Source: Listeria costaricensis (GTDB lineage: Bacteria > Bacillota > Bacilli > Lactobacillales > Listeriaceae). From it: a stretch of DNA of 64,000 bases. Location of the stretch: the NCBI RefSeq assembly GCF_900183385.1, contig NZ_FXUT01000008.1, forward strand, positions 1 through 64,000, read 5' to 3'. The notes below the pieces were generated by a model. The model worked only from the letters and a program-made list of their open reading frames with translations. It searched no databases and had not been told where the DNA came from. Position numbers and translations under genes: made by a program. Of this stretch, positions 16,980 to 25,406 are shown piece after piece; within the stretch, counting starts at the first letter, position 1; each line of letters opens with the position of its first letter.

Positions 16980-17093
16980 CCACTCGTGATGAGGGTCATC
17001 GTAAATCTCTTTTCGGGAATAGGTATTGTAAAGAATAGCAGAACCGGCTCCAACAACAGCTACACATAGACTGACTAAAAGTTTTTTGCGCAT
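16971..17093 (-). CDS. Small single-helix membrane protein, 40 residues
   Basis: ATG at 17093 opens 40 codons ending at 16971, preceded by AGGAAAGGG. The peptide starts MRKKLLVSLCVAVVGAG, has one hydrophobic helix (about residues 4-24) and a polar, acidic and histidine-containing tail (YDDPHHEW). It overlaps the end of fdhD by 9 bases in convergent orientation. It could be a membrane anchor or an exported peptide. I do not recognise a family. Confidence 0.6.
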   Translation of the reverse strand: MRKKLLVSLCVAVVGAGSAILYNTYSRKEIYDDPHHEWLF

Positions 17094-17171
17094 ATGAATC
17101 AACCCTTTCCTGTGAATTGTTTTTATCATACCGAATAAATATGACAAAACAACGACTAAATTGAAAAGAAT

Positions 17172-18047
17172 TTAAGAATCAATCTGCAAATCCAGACTGT
17201 CGACCTGCTGCGAATGAATAAAGAAACGCTCCATCAGATCGGTCACTTCCGGCAAGTCAGGCAGATTGCCATGATCGGCATCTGGACTTGTAAGCACGAT
17301 TTCCTGATAGTCCTTCGCCTGATGCTCAAAAATCAGCCGCGAGCTGAGCGCACTTTCGAGCGGCACGATACCGTCTGAGTCTGTATCCTCAAGATTGCCA
17401 GCAACAGACAGGACTTCAAGGGAAGCGGGAATCTGATTTTTCTTGCTGAGGAGATCATCCAGCATATCGGAATGCTCCTCCGTGTCATCAGCCGAGACAG
17501 GCTCCTCGTTTTGTTCCATATCGAGGTCATTGAACGGGGCACCGAGTACGATCAAGCGGCGCATATCTGGGAGCCCTGTTTTGCTTTCCGGTTTTTCCAG
17601 ATAGTCGACCAGTGCCAGTCCGCCGTTCGAGTAGCCGAGCGCGTCGACCTCTTTGAACTGGTAAAGACGTTTTAATTCTTTTAAAGCGCCCGTGAGCCCA
17701 TTTGCCCACTCACTTGGTTCAGCCTCATTCTCCTCAAAGGCGATCGAAATAAATGGATGCTGGGCATTCTGATCCAAGCTGCCGCTAAACTCGAGCGATT
17801 GGTCATGCCGAACCGTAACCGCCAATTCGCCACGGATTTCACCACGCCGAGTAAGTGCTTCCCGCGCCTCATCGAATGTATACGTCCCGCCGCCTGTGCC
17901 GTGAATGGCAATGATCGGGACTTGTTTGCTTAGGTCGACGGCTGCCGGTTTTTCGGCAGCTTTTTGTTGGGTGAAATGGAGTGTTAGCATGGCCGCGCTA
18001 ACCAAAACGACCACCGCTAAAAGAGCTGCAATCAAACGTTTTGACAT
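17172..18047 (-). CDS. Membrane-anchored alpha/beta hydrolase (DUF915-like)
   Basis: 291 residues. An N-terminal hydrophobic segment (residues 5-27) anchors or exports it. The hydrolase body has the oxyanion motif IHGTGGG near residue 50, the nucleophile elbow GYSNGG, and a likely catalytic histidine in DADHG near the end. It resembles the cell-surface DUF915 hydrolases of Firmicutes; its substrate is unknown. I choose ATG 18047, about 7 bases after GGGAGG; the longer ORF starting at 18068 would begin before that site. It is divergent from the HAD gene with only about 100 bases between. Confidence 0.8.
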   Translation of the reverse strand: MSKRLIAALLAVVVLVSAAMLTLHFTQQKAAEKPAAVDLSKQVPIIAIHGTGGGTYTFDEAREALTRRGEIRGELAVTVRHDQSLEFSGSLDQNAQHPFISIAFEENEAEPSEWANGLTGALKELKRLYQFKEVDALGYSNGGLALVDYLEKPESKTGLPDMRRLIVLGAPFNDLDMEQNEEPVSADDTEEHSDMLDDLLSKKNQIPASLEVLSVAGNLEDTDSDGIVPLESALSSRLIFEHQAKDYQEIVLTSPDADHGNLPDLPEVTDLMERFFIHSQQVDSLDLQIDS

Positions 18048-18150
18048 TGGAAATCCTCCCATTTTCATGAAAACAGCTGCGTGACAACAACTGTAAACTT
18101 CGCTATAATGCCACTATACACTATTTGTAAAGCGGAAGGGAACGGTTCAT

Positions 18151-18975
18151 GTGATAGAAAAACAAATTGATACGATTGTAACAGATATGGATGGGACTTT
18201 ATTATTGAAAAAAGGCGATGCGATCCATCCGCTGAATCAAGAGGTACTGTCAAAATGGCAGGCGGCAGGGAAAAAACTATTTCTGGCAACTGGTCGACTA
18301 GATCTGGCCATTTTGCCGTTTATTCATGCGCTGAAAATCAGCATGCCGGTGATTTCTTGCAACGGCGGCTTAGTGCGCGATTTTGGAACAGGTGAGATTC
18401 TCTATAAAAGCGATATTGAGCTAACAAAAATTGCCGAACTGTTAGCGCTACTAGCACCGCTTGAGGTTGACTATCATATTTATACGACGGATCGGATTTT
18501 GGGCCCATCCTACACTGGGAAAATCGCATTTTTCACCGAGCAAAACAAGCATTTGCCTGAAAATGAACAAGTTCCACTCACAGTGACAAAAGATCCGCTG
18601 GCGATCCTTAATGAAGGGGAATTTCCGCTTAAACTGCTCATCATTGAAGGGGATAAGGCGAAACAGCAGCAAATCAAAGAAGTTTTGGCAGACAGTGGCA
18701 TGGCCGTGCTTTCCTCAGCGGCCAATCTGATCGACATCATGAATGAAGGAATCGACAAGGCAAAAGGGCTGCGCTTTTTGGCCGAGCAGGGTTATTTGGA
18801 TTTGGCGCATACCATTGCATTTGGTGATAATGAAAATGATGCCGGCATGATTGAACTGGCAGAAATTGGCGTGGCGATGGCAAACGGAATTCCTCAAGCA
18901 AAGGAAAAAGCAGACTTTATCGGGTTATCGAATGAAGAAGGCGGTGTAGGACGCTTTATTTTAGACAAGCTCTAA
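18151..18975 (+). CDS. Cof-type HAD-family hydrolase
   Basis: 274 residues. A phosphatase of the HAD superfamily, Cof subgroup, acting on small phosphorylated molecules such as sugar phosphates or flavin. Motif I is TDMDGTLL (residues 11-18), motif II is LATGR, and motif IV is AFGDNENDAGMI, with the C2 cap between. The substrate cannot be assigned. The start is GTG after GGAAGGG. Confidence 0.88.
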   Translation: MIEKQIDTIVTDMDGTLLLKKGDAIHPLNQEVLSKWQAAGKKLFLATGRLDLAILPFIHALKISMPVISCNGGLVRDFGTGEILYKSDIELTKIAELLALLAPLEVDYHIYTTDRILGPSYTGKIAFFTEQNKHLPENEQVPLTVTKDPLAILNEGEFPLKLLIIEGDKAKQQQIKEVLADSGMAVLSSAANLIDIMNEGIDKAKGLRFLAEQGYLDLAHTIAFGDNENDAGMIELAEIGVAMANGIPQAKEKADFIGLSNEEGGVGRFILDKL

Positions 18976-19041
18976 GCTATTCTTTTTGCTTTTTCTCCTC
19001 GCGTGGTATGATGGATGTACCAAGTGAAGGAGATGGTGCAG

Positions 19042-19317
19042 ATGGAAGAAAAGTTTGATTTAGGTCATTGTGTAAAAAAAGCATTTGTCATTGCGGCGGG
19101 AGTGAGCCTTGTTTTTATCGGAATCATGGCATTCCTGACCTTGATTGGCGTCATCATCGCGATTCCACTTCTGAAAAAAGGCAGTAAATATCTGCTTCAG
19201 GCAAATAAGTCCGCGGAGGAGGAGCTTCCAAAAGGTGGAAAACTCAAGCTCAAATGCGGCGATCGAAATTTAAAGCTAAAGTTTGATGAAGCAGAACTAT
19301 TAGACGAAAAAAGTTGA
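19042..19317 (+). CDS. Small membrane protein of unknown function
   Basis: 91 residues. It has a strongly hydrophobic stretch at about residues 14-42 (one or two helices) followed by a charged tail with a KLKLKCG...LKLKF beta-like pattern. I do not recognise the family. A promoter TTTGCT (18985-18990), 16 bases, TATGAT (19007-19012) puts the transcript start near 19019. That excludes the upstream ATG at 19015 and supports ATG 19042, which follows GAAGGAG by 9 bases. A terminator follows, so it is a single-gene unit. Confidence 0.7.
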   Translation: MEEKFDLGHCVKKAFVIAAGVSLVFIGIMAFLTLIGVIIAIPLLKKGSKYLLQANKSAEEELPKGGKLKLKCGDRNLKLKFDEAELLDEKS

Positions 19318-19319
19318 AA

Positions 19320-19364
19320 AAAAGCCTGGCGCAGAGGGTGAATCACGCATGCGTCAGGCTTTTT
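19320..19364 (+). terminator. Terminator after small membrane gene
   Basis: AAAAGCCTGGCGCA (19320-19333) pairs with TGCGTCAGGCTTTT (19350-19363) with one wobble, followed by T. Confidence 0.9.
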
Positions 19365-19382
19365 GTATGGAAAATAGTAGGC

Positions 19383-19922
19383 TTAGTTGTTAACCGGTAT
19401 TTGTTCAGCAGATTTATTCGGGCAGATTAGCCACGGGCGTTTGGTAGAAAGTAGAAAATCATCTTCTTTTAACCGTTTCATCAATGAATTTAGGAAAACA
19501 CGGGAAATATTACAATAGTTAGCAAACTCATTTTGATTGAGGAAAGAAGGCAGTTCAATACCGCGGTCTGTTTTTGTCCCCAAGCGCTCTCCCAAATAGC
19601 ACAGATTATATTTAACACGCTCCTCAGAGGACATATACAAACTCCGGTAGTGCTGATACTCTTCGCGACTGGTTTTTAAATATTTGGGTTCGATCATATC
19701 TTTTTCAAGCGCAAGCAATTGAGTGGGTGTTTTGGCAAGATAAAAAAGATTTTCATTGACATCGTCTAAGGAAATAAGATGTTTTTGTGAATAGTATTGA
19801 ACGGGAATTTCTTCCGCTAGGTTTAAACTCATGTAGCCTTCTAAAATGAGCAGATATTTTCCGTCAAAGTCAGATTTTTTTAAAATGTCACCTTTTTTTA
19901 ATTGTAATGTAGCTTTTCCCAT
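19383..19922 (-). CDS. Crp/Fnr-like transcription regulator
   Basis: 179 residues. A shortened N-terminal part resembles a cyclic-nucleotide-fold sensor (LKKGDILKKSD, LLILEGYMSLN), and the C-terminal winged helix has NQNEFANYCNISRVFLNSLMKRLKEDDFL. Listeria carries many small Crp/Fnr proteins of this kind, PrfA among them; this is not the virulence regulator, which is longer and different. No cysteine cluster or cNMP signature is visible. It is divergent from the oxidoreductase operon and may control it across the 328-base intergenic region. Confidence 0.75.
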   Translation of the reverse strand: MGKATLQLKKGDILKKSDFDGKYLLILEGYMSLNLAEEIPVQYYSQKHLISLDDVNENLFYLAKTPTQLLALEKDMIEPKYLKTSREEYQHYRSLYMSSEERVKYNLCYLGERLGTKTDRGIELPSFLNQNEFANYCNISRVFLNSLMKRLKEDDFLLSTKRPWLICPNKSAEQIPVNN

Positions 19923-19993
19923 ATTTTTATCTCCTAGTAATTAATGTATTTAAATTTATAATACTATGATAACAATATTAACTTTGCTTTGTC

Positions 19994-20181
19994 TGTGAAT
20001 ATTTTGTGAAACTTTTAAAGGTTATTTGGTGAAATAAATAAAAAAAATTGATAATCGAGTCGTTTTTGGCGTTATTATGTCGGAATCGACTGATAAAAAA
20101 TTCCGCATATAAAGTTCAAATTAATTTTTTTCTAACAGCTTTTTCAATTTGAAAAGTTTGCAAACTAAAAAAGTCGGGAAA
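19994..20181 (+). promoter_or_regulatory. Regulatory region of redox operon: direct repeats, palindromes and sigma-B-like promoter
   Basis: Three GTGAA repeats are in phase: TGTGAA at 19994 and 20005 (11 bases apart) and GGTGAA at 20028. Next come two abutting perfect palindromes: TTTTCAA T TTGAAAA (20141-20155) and GTTTGCAAAC (20156-20165). GTTTGC (20156-20161), 14 bases, GGGAAA (20176-20181) fits a sigma-B promoter. The L. monocytogenes counterpart of the downstream operon is, from memory, sigma-B dependent. Confidence 0.5.
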
Positions 20182-20250
20182 ATTTAATCAAATTGTTGCA
20201 TGATTAACTAAAAATGCGGGAATGAAAATATTACAAGGAAGTGCATAAAA

Positions 20251-21273
20251 ATGAAAGCGGTCGGATTTTATCGTTATCTGTCCATTGATGAAGCAGAAAG
20301 TCTTTTAGATTTAACTGTATCTGTCCCTCAACCGAAGCCACATGATTTATTGGTCAAAGTAAGCGCCATTTCAGTAAATCCAGTCGACACCAAGCAGCGC
20401 AGTCCCAAAGAAAAGCTGGAAAAAGAGCCGCGAATTTTAGGCTATGATGCTGTCGGGGAAGTCGTCGAAGTCGGGGAGCAAGTGACTCTTTTTCAAAAGG
20501 GCGATAAGGTTTATTTCGCGGGAGATGTGACAAGACAGGGAAGCAATGCAGCCTATACATTGATTGACGAACGGTTGGCAGCACTAAAACCTGAAAAATT
20601 AAGCGACGTAGAAGCAGCCGCCATGCCTCTTACAACCCTGACTGCATGGGAAGCATTGTTCGACAGATTGGGGATTAAGGCGGAAAAAGACAGCGGCAAG
20701 ACGATTCTCATCATTAACGGGGCAGGCGGCGTAGGCTCTATTGCCACACAGCTGGCTAAACTGGCAGGCTTGGAAGTGCTGGCAACAGCTTCGCGGGAAG
20801 AAACCATTGAATGGACAAAACGTCACGGAGCTACGACCATCCTGGATCATCACCAGTCGCTACCGGAACAGCTGGAACGGCAAGGGAGGCAGACGGTCGA
20901 CTATATCCTTTGTCTCCATGATACAACGCGTTATTTTGATGTCATGCAGGAAATGATTGCCCCAGAAGGAAAAATTTGCTCGATTGTGGAGCTGACTGAG
21001 CCGGTTTCCATGTCGCTTCTTAAAGACAAAAGCGCTACCTTCGTAAATGAGTTTATGTTCACGCGCGCCAAATATCAGACAGATACGATGATCAGGCAGC
21101 ATGAAATCTTGACAAAAGCCGCGCATCTTTTTGACAAAGGAGAACTTGTTTCAACGGTCCATCAGGTCTTAGAACCATTTAATGCGGCGACAATGAAAGA
21201 GGCACATCGGATACTGGAAGAAGGGCGGTCAATTGGAAAATTAGTTGTAAAGGGGTTTGATGAAAATGAGTGA
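20251..21273 (+). CDS. Zinc-type alcohol dehydrogenase-like oxidoreductase (quinone reductase family)
   Basis: 340 residues of the medium-chain dehydrogenase/reductase superfamily, likely NADPH-dependent. The N-terminal catalytic domain contains LGYDAVGEVVEVGEQV, and the Rossmann motif is INGAGGVGSIATQLAKLAG near residue 158. The structural zinc cysteines of true alcohol dehydrogenases are not evident, so it fits the quinone oxidoreductase side. It is first in a four-gene operon and overlaps the DHFR-like gene. The ribosome site is AAGGAAGTG. Confidence 0.85.
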   Translation: MKAVGFYRYLSIDEAESLLDLTVSVPQPKPHDLLVKVSAISVNPVDTKQRSPKEKLEKEPRILGYDAVGEVVEVGEQVTLFQKGDKVYFAGDVTRQGSNAAYTLIDERLAALKPEKLSDVEAAAMPLTTLTAWEALFDRLGIKAEKDSGKTILIINGAGGVGSIATQLAKLAGLEVLATASREETIEWTKRHGATTILDHHQSLPEQLERQGRQTVDYILCLHDTTRYFDVMQEMIAPEGKICSIVELTEPVSMSLLKDKSATFVNEFMFTRAKYQTDTMIRQHEILTKAAHLFDKGELVSTVHQVLEPFNAATMKEAHRILEEGRSIGKLVVKGFDENE

Positions 21274-21787
21274 AAAACAAGTCTCACTTTATATTGCAGT
21301 AAGTCTGGACGGGTATATCGCGGATGAAGATGGCAGTGTCGGTTGGCTGGAATCGATCGACAGCGAAGGCGACACAGGGTATGAGGCGTTTTTTGATAAT
21401 GTAGATACCGTTGTCATGGGGCGGACCACGTATCAGCAGATTTTTTCATTGACGGATACGTTCCCGTACAGCAAAAAGGATGTCTATGTTTTTTCCAACA
21501 CAAAATCAGGCACGCGAGATGAGTATGCGGATTTTGTATCTGGGACGGTCGACAATTGGCTGAATGAAATTGAGGGGGAGCATGTCTGGCTGGTGGGAGG
21601 TGCGCAGCTCGTCAAACAATTTTTGAAAGAGAAAGCCATCGATCGATTTGTTTTGACGATTGCACCGATCATACTTGGAAAAGGTGTTCCGCTTTTTGAA
21701 CAGGATGACACACATACACTTGAGCTTGAAGAAGTCACACGTTTCGGACAATTTGCCCAACTAATTTACAAAAATGTGGAGGAATAA
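21260..21787 (+). CDS. Dihydrofolate reductase / RibD C-terminal family protein
   Basis: About 175 residues of the DHFR-like RibD_C family (YyaP/YwjB type). Seen are SLYIAVSLDGYIADEDGSVGWL at the N terminus (in pieces), the VVMGRTTYQ motif, and WLVGGAQLVKQFL for NADPH binding. It is not the housekeeping FolA; its substrate is unknown. The start could be ATG 21260 or 21266, both after AAAGGGG, so it overlaps the previous gene by up to 14 bases. Only 3 bases separate it from the next gene. Confidence 0.82.
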   Translation: MKMSEKQVSLYIAVSLDGYIADEDGSVGWLESIDSEGDTGYEAFFDNVDTVVMGRTTYQQIFSLTDTFPYSKKDVYVFSNTKSGTRDEYADFVSGTVDNWLNEIEGEHVWLVGGAQLVKQFLKEKAIDRFVLTIAPIILGKGVPLFEQDDTHTLELEEVTRFGQFAQLIYKNVEE

Positions 21788-21790
21788 ACC

Positions 21791-22426
21791 ATGAAAATTG
21801 CCAGCTTTGATGTCGATGCACAAAAAGGATTTACCCCGATTTGCCCAGAAGAGCTTCCCGTGCCGGGCGGAGCAGAAATTGTTCCGGCGCTGAATGAAAT
21901 GGCCGAATTTGCTGACTTGCGAATCGGCAGTAAGGATGCCCATCCGCGGAATGCCGTCTGGGTGGTTGAAAAACCTGAGGAGATGCTTGCCCCGCTGGAC
22001 TATCCGGAAGCCGATCTAACGTGGGTCAGACATTGTGTCCCGGGAACGGATGGGTTTGAACAATTGGACGGTTTGCCAGAACCCAATCAATATGATTATT
22101 TTGTCTGGAAAGGCATGGAACCGGATTTACATCCCTATGGCGCCTGTTACCATGACATCAGCGAACAGCTCTCTACAGGCGTCATTGAATTTCTACACGC
22201 TGAAAAAGTTGCGTTCATTCTTGTTGGTGGTTTAGCTTTTGATTTTTGTGTCAAAACGACGATTCTGCAACTTGCAAGAAATGGTTTCAAAGTCGTCGTC
22301 TATTTACCGGCCGTACGTGCGTTGACGAAAGATGGGGAAACTGAAACACTGAACCAATTAGAAAAGACAGAAAATGTTTCAATTGCTCATAATTATCAAG
22401 AACTTGCTACGTTTTGCCGGAAATAA
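21791..22426 (+). CDS. Nicotinamidase-like cysteine hydrolase
   Basis: 211 residues of the isochorismatase/nicotinamidase superfamily. The catalytic triad can be read as Asp in SFDVDAQKGF, Lys in FVWKGM, and Cys in GLAFDFCVKTT. Metal ligands are likely in GSKDAHP. If it is a true nicotinamidase it converts nicotinamide to nicotinate for NAD salvage. The pairing with two NAD(P)H-type redox enzymes fits. The ribosome site GGAGGAA overlaps the end of the previous gene. Confidence 0.82.
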   Translation: MKIASFDVDAQKGFTPICPEELPVPGGAEIVPALNEMAEFADLRIGSKDAHPRNAVWVVEKPEEMLAPLDYPEADLTWVRHCVPGTDGFEQLDGLPEPNQYDYFVWKGMEPDLHPYGACYHDISEQLSTGVIEFLHAEKVAFILVGGLAFDFCVKTTILQLARNGFKVVVYLPAVRALTKDGETETLNQLEKTENVSIAHNYQELATFCRK

Positions 22427-22444
22427 ATCAAGGGGGTGAGAGAA

Positions 22445-23059
22445 ATGAGGAGAATTGGTGTTTTTCCGAGTACAGTTATTTTTATAACGGCTGTATTTAC
22501 CATCGCGACCTACCCACTGCTCCCAGCTGAAATCGCGGTACATTTCGGTACGGATTTCTCTCCAGATATGTTTGTGCAAAAGTGGTTGGGACTAATTATG
22601 ATGCCGTTTCTGATGATTATTTTTACAGGGACGGAATATTACGGGAAAGAAAAAGTGAGTCAGGAGACGCGACTTGAATTCGAATATTGCTTTCGTTTGC
22701 TGCTTGTCCTTTTGGCAGTCATTCAAATCAGCATCATTGTGTATGCCTTGGGATATGAAATTCCGACTGGCAGATTTGCGCTAATGACAGCGGGGGCGTT
22801 CATGCTGCTTTTGGCGGCGTATCTCTCCTATTCAAAGAAGCTGTTTCATTTTCTAAATCTGATCGGTTTTAAAAAGACCGATGCCTATACGCGGAACTTG
22901 TGGAAGAAAATCACGATAAGCACACTAACCGTTGCAGGAGTAGCATGTCTGGTGCTTGCCATCTTCATGCGTAATGACCCAAGTTACTTTATGATGGGGA
23001 TGCTGCTAGGGATGGGTGTGATCGTAGTCGGTTCCGGTTTTTACCTGAACAAAAAGTGA
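22445..23059 (+). CDS. DUF1648/SdpI-like membrane protein
   Basis: 204 residues with about six hydrophobic helices. The first part (PLLPAEIAVHFGTDFSPD) matches the DUF1648 pattern, in which a helix is followed by a loop carrying an H-F/W-x-x-x-G-type segment, as in SdpI immunity-like proteins. Function unknown. The start is ATG 22445, following AGGGGGTGAG; the GTG at 22436 lies within the ribosome site. It is last in the four-gene redox operon, which ends at the hairpin at 23109. Confidence 0.72.
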   Translation: MRRIGVFPSTVIFITAVFTIATYPLLPAEIAVHFGTDFSPDMFVQKWLGLIMMPFLMIIFTGTEYYGKEKVSQETRLEFEYCFRLLLVLLAVIQISIIVYALGYEIPTGRFALMTAGAFMLLLAAYLSYSKKLFHFLNLIGFKKTDAYTRNLWKKITISTLTVAGVACLVLAIFMRNDPSYFMMGMLLGMGVIVVGSGFYLNKK

Positions 23060-23077
23060 AAAATATAACAGTTTTTA

Positions 23078-23107
23078 TTTACAAGTGATACAGATTTCTA
23101 TTATAAT
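23078..23107 (+). promoter_or_regulatory. Likely promoter of the OppA-like gene
   Basis: TTTACA (23078-23083), 18 bases, TATAAT (23102-23107). It abuts the terminator of the upstream operon, so its own transcripts (start near 23114) would lack most of the hairpin's 5' arm and escape it. Confidence 0.6.
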
Positions 23108-23108
23108 G

Positions 23109-23148
23109 AAGGTCGGAAGTCAAAATATACTGACATCGACCTTTTTTT
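23109..23148 (+). terminator. Terminator of the redox operon
   Basis: AAGGTCG (23109-23115) pairs with CGACCTT (23137-23143), with an inner GTCA/TGAC, followed by seven T. Confidence 0.85.
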
Positions 23149-23169
23149 GGCGTTGAGTCGGTTATTTTG

Positions 23170-23183
23170 AAAAAGCGCTTTCA
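23170..23183 (+). promoter_or_regulatory. cre-like site in the OppA leader
   Basis: AAAAAGCGCTTTCA matches the CcpA site TGWAANCGNTNWCA except for the first two bases and has a palindromic AAAGCGCTTT core. It lies about 55 bases into the transcript, where bound CcpA would block elongation. Confidence 0.4.
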
Positions 23184-23214
23184 AACGAAGGAAACAGTAA
23201 AGGGGAGAATTTAT

Positions 23215-24870
23215 TTGACAAAACGTGTGAAAATACTAGGATTATTACTGATGTTGCTTAGTTTTGCGGCTCTTGCAGCTTGCGGCCCTGCTGATGAAAA
23301 AAAAGAGAAAGTAAAGTCAGATAAAGAAAATGTAATTAATATCATGGAAACGAGCGGTATCCCGAATGCCAGCCCGACACTGGCGGATAATAGCGTCAGC
23401 TTCCGTGCCATCAATCAGATTGGGGAAGGCCTGTACCGGCTCGACAAGGACGGCAAACCCGCTTTAGCAATGGCAGCAAGCGAACCGGAAGTTTCAAACG
23501 ATGGCAAGACACTTGTCTATAAGATTCGCGAGGATGCGAACTGGTCGAATGGGGAACCTGTCACTGCAGCCGATTTTGAGTACGCCTGGAAGAAAGTAGT
23601 TGACCCTAAAACCGCTGCCGCCTATGGTCCGCAGATGGAAGAAATCGTGAAGAATGCGACACAAATTTTAAAAGGGGAAATGTCTCCAGATGAACTGGGA
23701 GTCCAAGCACTCGATGACAAAACGCTTCAAGTAGAGCTAGAAAACCCAGTGCCCATCTTTAAGGAACTACTTACAACCGCAACCTTTTTTCCACAAAATG
23801 AAAAATTTGTCGAGCAACAAGGCGAAAAATACGGCACCTCCAGCGAGACGCTCATTTCCAATGGTCCGTTCATCTTAAAAAACTGGAGTGGCACGAATTT
23901 GACCTGGGACTACGTCAAAAACCCAGCCTATTGGGACAAAGCGAATGTTCCCGCACCTAAAATCCATGTGACAGTCGTGAAAGACACCAATGCAGCCCTT
24001 AATTTATATAATACTGGCAAACTGGACCGCGTAGAACTGGACGGCGAATTCGTGAAGCAATACCAAACTGATCCTAATTTCCACACGTCGATTACAGGTC
24101 GTTCCGTATATGTCAAAATGAACCAAGGAAAAGAAGGTGAGGCGACCGTACTGGCAAACAGTCATTTGCGCCGGGCGCTTGCCATGTCGATCGATAAGCA
24201 AGGCATGGTGGACACACTGCTTGCCAATGGTTCCAAGCCGCTAGATGGAGATGTGCCGGGCGAAATCATGTTTGATCCGGAATCGCATCAGGATTTCCGC
24301 CAGCAGAACGGTTCACTTTTAGGCTATGACAAGGAAGCCGCTAAAAAATATTTCGATCAGGCGCTGGATGAACTGGGCAAAGATCAGCTCACCCTAACGA
24401 TTACAAGCGGCGATACAACGCTGCAGAAAAAGCAGACCGAATTTATGCAGAACCAGTGGGAAACCAATCTTCCCGGCCTGTCGATCAAAATTAAAAATGT
24501 GACCAATCAGGCGAGCTTTCAAGCCGATGTCACCCAAGACTTCGAGCTGCTACTTGGCGGCTGGGGCGGCGATTATCAGGATCCGCTGACCTATCTGAAC
24601 CTCTTTTTAACTGGCAGCCCAGGCAATCACACCGGCTTCTCAGATGCCAAATATGACGAGCTGGTCCTCGGCGCAAAAGGCAAATTGTCGAATCAGCCGG
24701 AAGAACGCTGGCAGGCACTTCTTCAAGCAGAACAAATTCTACTGAAAGATCAGGCAGTCCTGATTCCACTTTATCAAGGCGGCCGAGCCTATTTGCAGAA
24801 AGAACAGCTTGAAAACTATGTGACCTATCCGATTGGTGCTGAAAACTATAAGTGGATGACGAAAAAATAA
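23215..24870 (+). CDS. Oligopeptide ABC transporter substrate-binding lipoprotein (OppA-like)
   Basis: 551 residues. The lipoprotein signal is clear: a basic start, a hydrophobic core, then LAAC with the lipidated cysteine near residue 23. The mature protein belongs to solute-binding family 5 (SBP_bac_5), with WSNGEPVTAADFEYAWKKV and WGGDYQDPLTYLNLF. It binds peptides at the outer membrane face. No permease or ATPase genes are next to it, so it probably serves an Opp system encoded elsewhere. The TTG start at 23215 follows AAAGGGGAG by about 7 bases; the longer ORF from 23167 would put 16 residues before the signal. Confidence 0.88.
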   Translation: MTKRVKILGLLLMLLSFAALAACGPADEKKEKVKSDKENVINIMETSGIPNASPTLADNSVSFRAINQIGEGLYRLDKDGKPALAMAASEPEVSNDGKTLVYKIREDANWSNGEPVTAADFEYAWKKVVDPKTAAAYGPQMEEIVKNATQILKGEMSPDELGVQALDDKTLQVELENPVPIFKELLTTATFFPQNEKFVEQQGEKYGTSSETLISNGPFILKNWSGTNLTWDYVKNPAYWDKANVPAPKIHVTVVKDTNAALNLYNTGKLDRVELDGEFVKQYQTDPNFHTSITGRSVYVKMNQGKEGEATVLANSHLRRALAMSIDKQGMVDTLLANGSKPLDGDVPGEIMFDPESHQDFRQQNGSLLGYDKEAAKKYFDQALDELGKDQLTLTITSGDTTLQKKQTEFMQNQWETNLPGLSIKIKNVTNQASFQADVTQDFELLLGGWGGDYQDPLTYLNLFLTGSPGNHTGFSDAKYDELVLGAKGKLSNQPEERWQALLQAEQILLKDQAVLIPLYQGGRAYLQKEQLENYVTYPIGAENYKWMTKK

Positions 24871-24877
24871 ATCCATT

Positions 24878-24914
24878 AAACCGCAGTTGTGAACGTGTGC
24901 AGCTGCGGTTTTTT
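24878..24914 (+). terminator. Terminator after the OppA-like gene
   Basis: AACCGCAG (24879-24886) pairs with CTGCGGTT (24903-24910), followed by T. Confidence 0.88.
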
Positions 24915-25028
24915 AGACTGAATAAAAAATCAGCCTTTGGGAGTACTAATTTTCAGTCTGCAGCCTTTTCAATAAATCGCGCCCTTTTTCTATAATGAAA
25001 TCATCCAATAGAGAAGGAGAGCCGGATC

Positions 25029-25355
25029 ATGAAAAAAGGGACATTCGCACTTGTGATCGCATGTTTTATTGCCGTACTAGCTTTTGTGGAATTTAAGGCA
25101 CCGATCGCTTCTGCTGCAACTACATATACTGTTTCCATCCAATCAGAAGGGGAACCGGTGACGAAACCGGCGTTTAAAGGTTATCAATTTACAGAAACGG
25201 CCTACACGAAGGATGGAAAAGAAGTGACACTGGAATTCTTATCGGACAAACCGCTACAAAAAAATTGCTCCTATAAGATCGTCGTACAGGATAATAAAAT
25301 GGTTTTACGAGCAACTGAACTTCAATCGAACACCCATGTCGTTTCAAACAATTAA
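25029..25355 (+). CDS. YxeA-family secreted protein (DUF1093-like)
   Basis: 108 residues with a signal sequence (MKKGTFALVIACFIAVLAFVE, cleavage likely after ASA near residue 29). The mature part has the YxeA/DUF1093 pattern: FTETAYTKDGKEVTLEF, then a short beta-rich tail. These small exported proteins of Firmicutes have no settled function. The ribosome site is GAGAAGGAGAG. TATAAT at 24991 with TTCAAT 17 bases upstream gives a promoter. Confidence 0.78.
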   Translation: MKKGTFALVIACFIAVLAFVEFKAPIASAATTYTVSIQSEGEPVTKPAFKGYQFTETAYTKDGKEVTLEFLSDKPLQKNCSYKIVVQDNKMVLRATELQSNTHVVSNN

Positions 25356-25406
25356 CAGCTGAGGGGCTGTTTTAAATAAAATTCACTCAGAAAAGAGGTT
25401 ATTCAA

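Noticed and set aside
19383-19922. Calling the Crp-like gene the virulence regulator PrfA
   Set aside because: It is shorter, differs in its helix-turn-helix and lacks the virulence-island context. A PrfA-box-like dyad nearby has too many mismatches.
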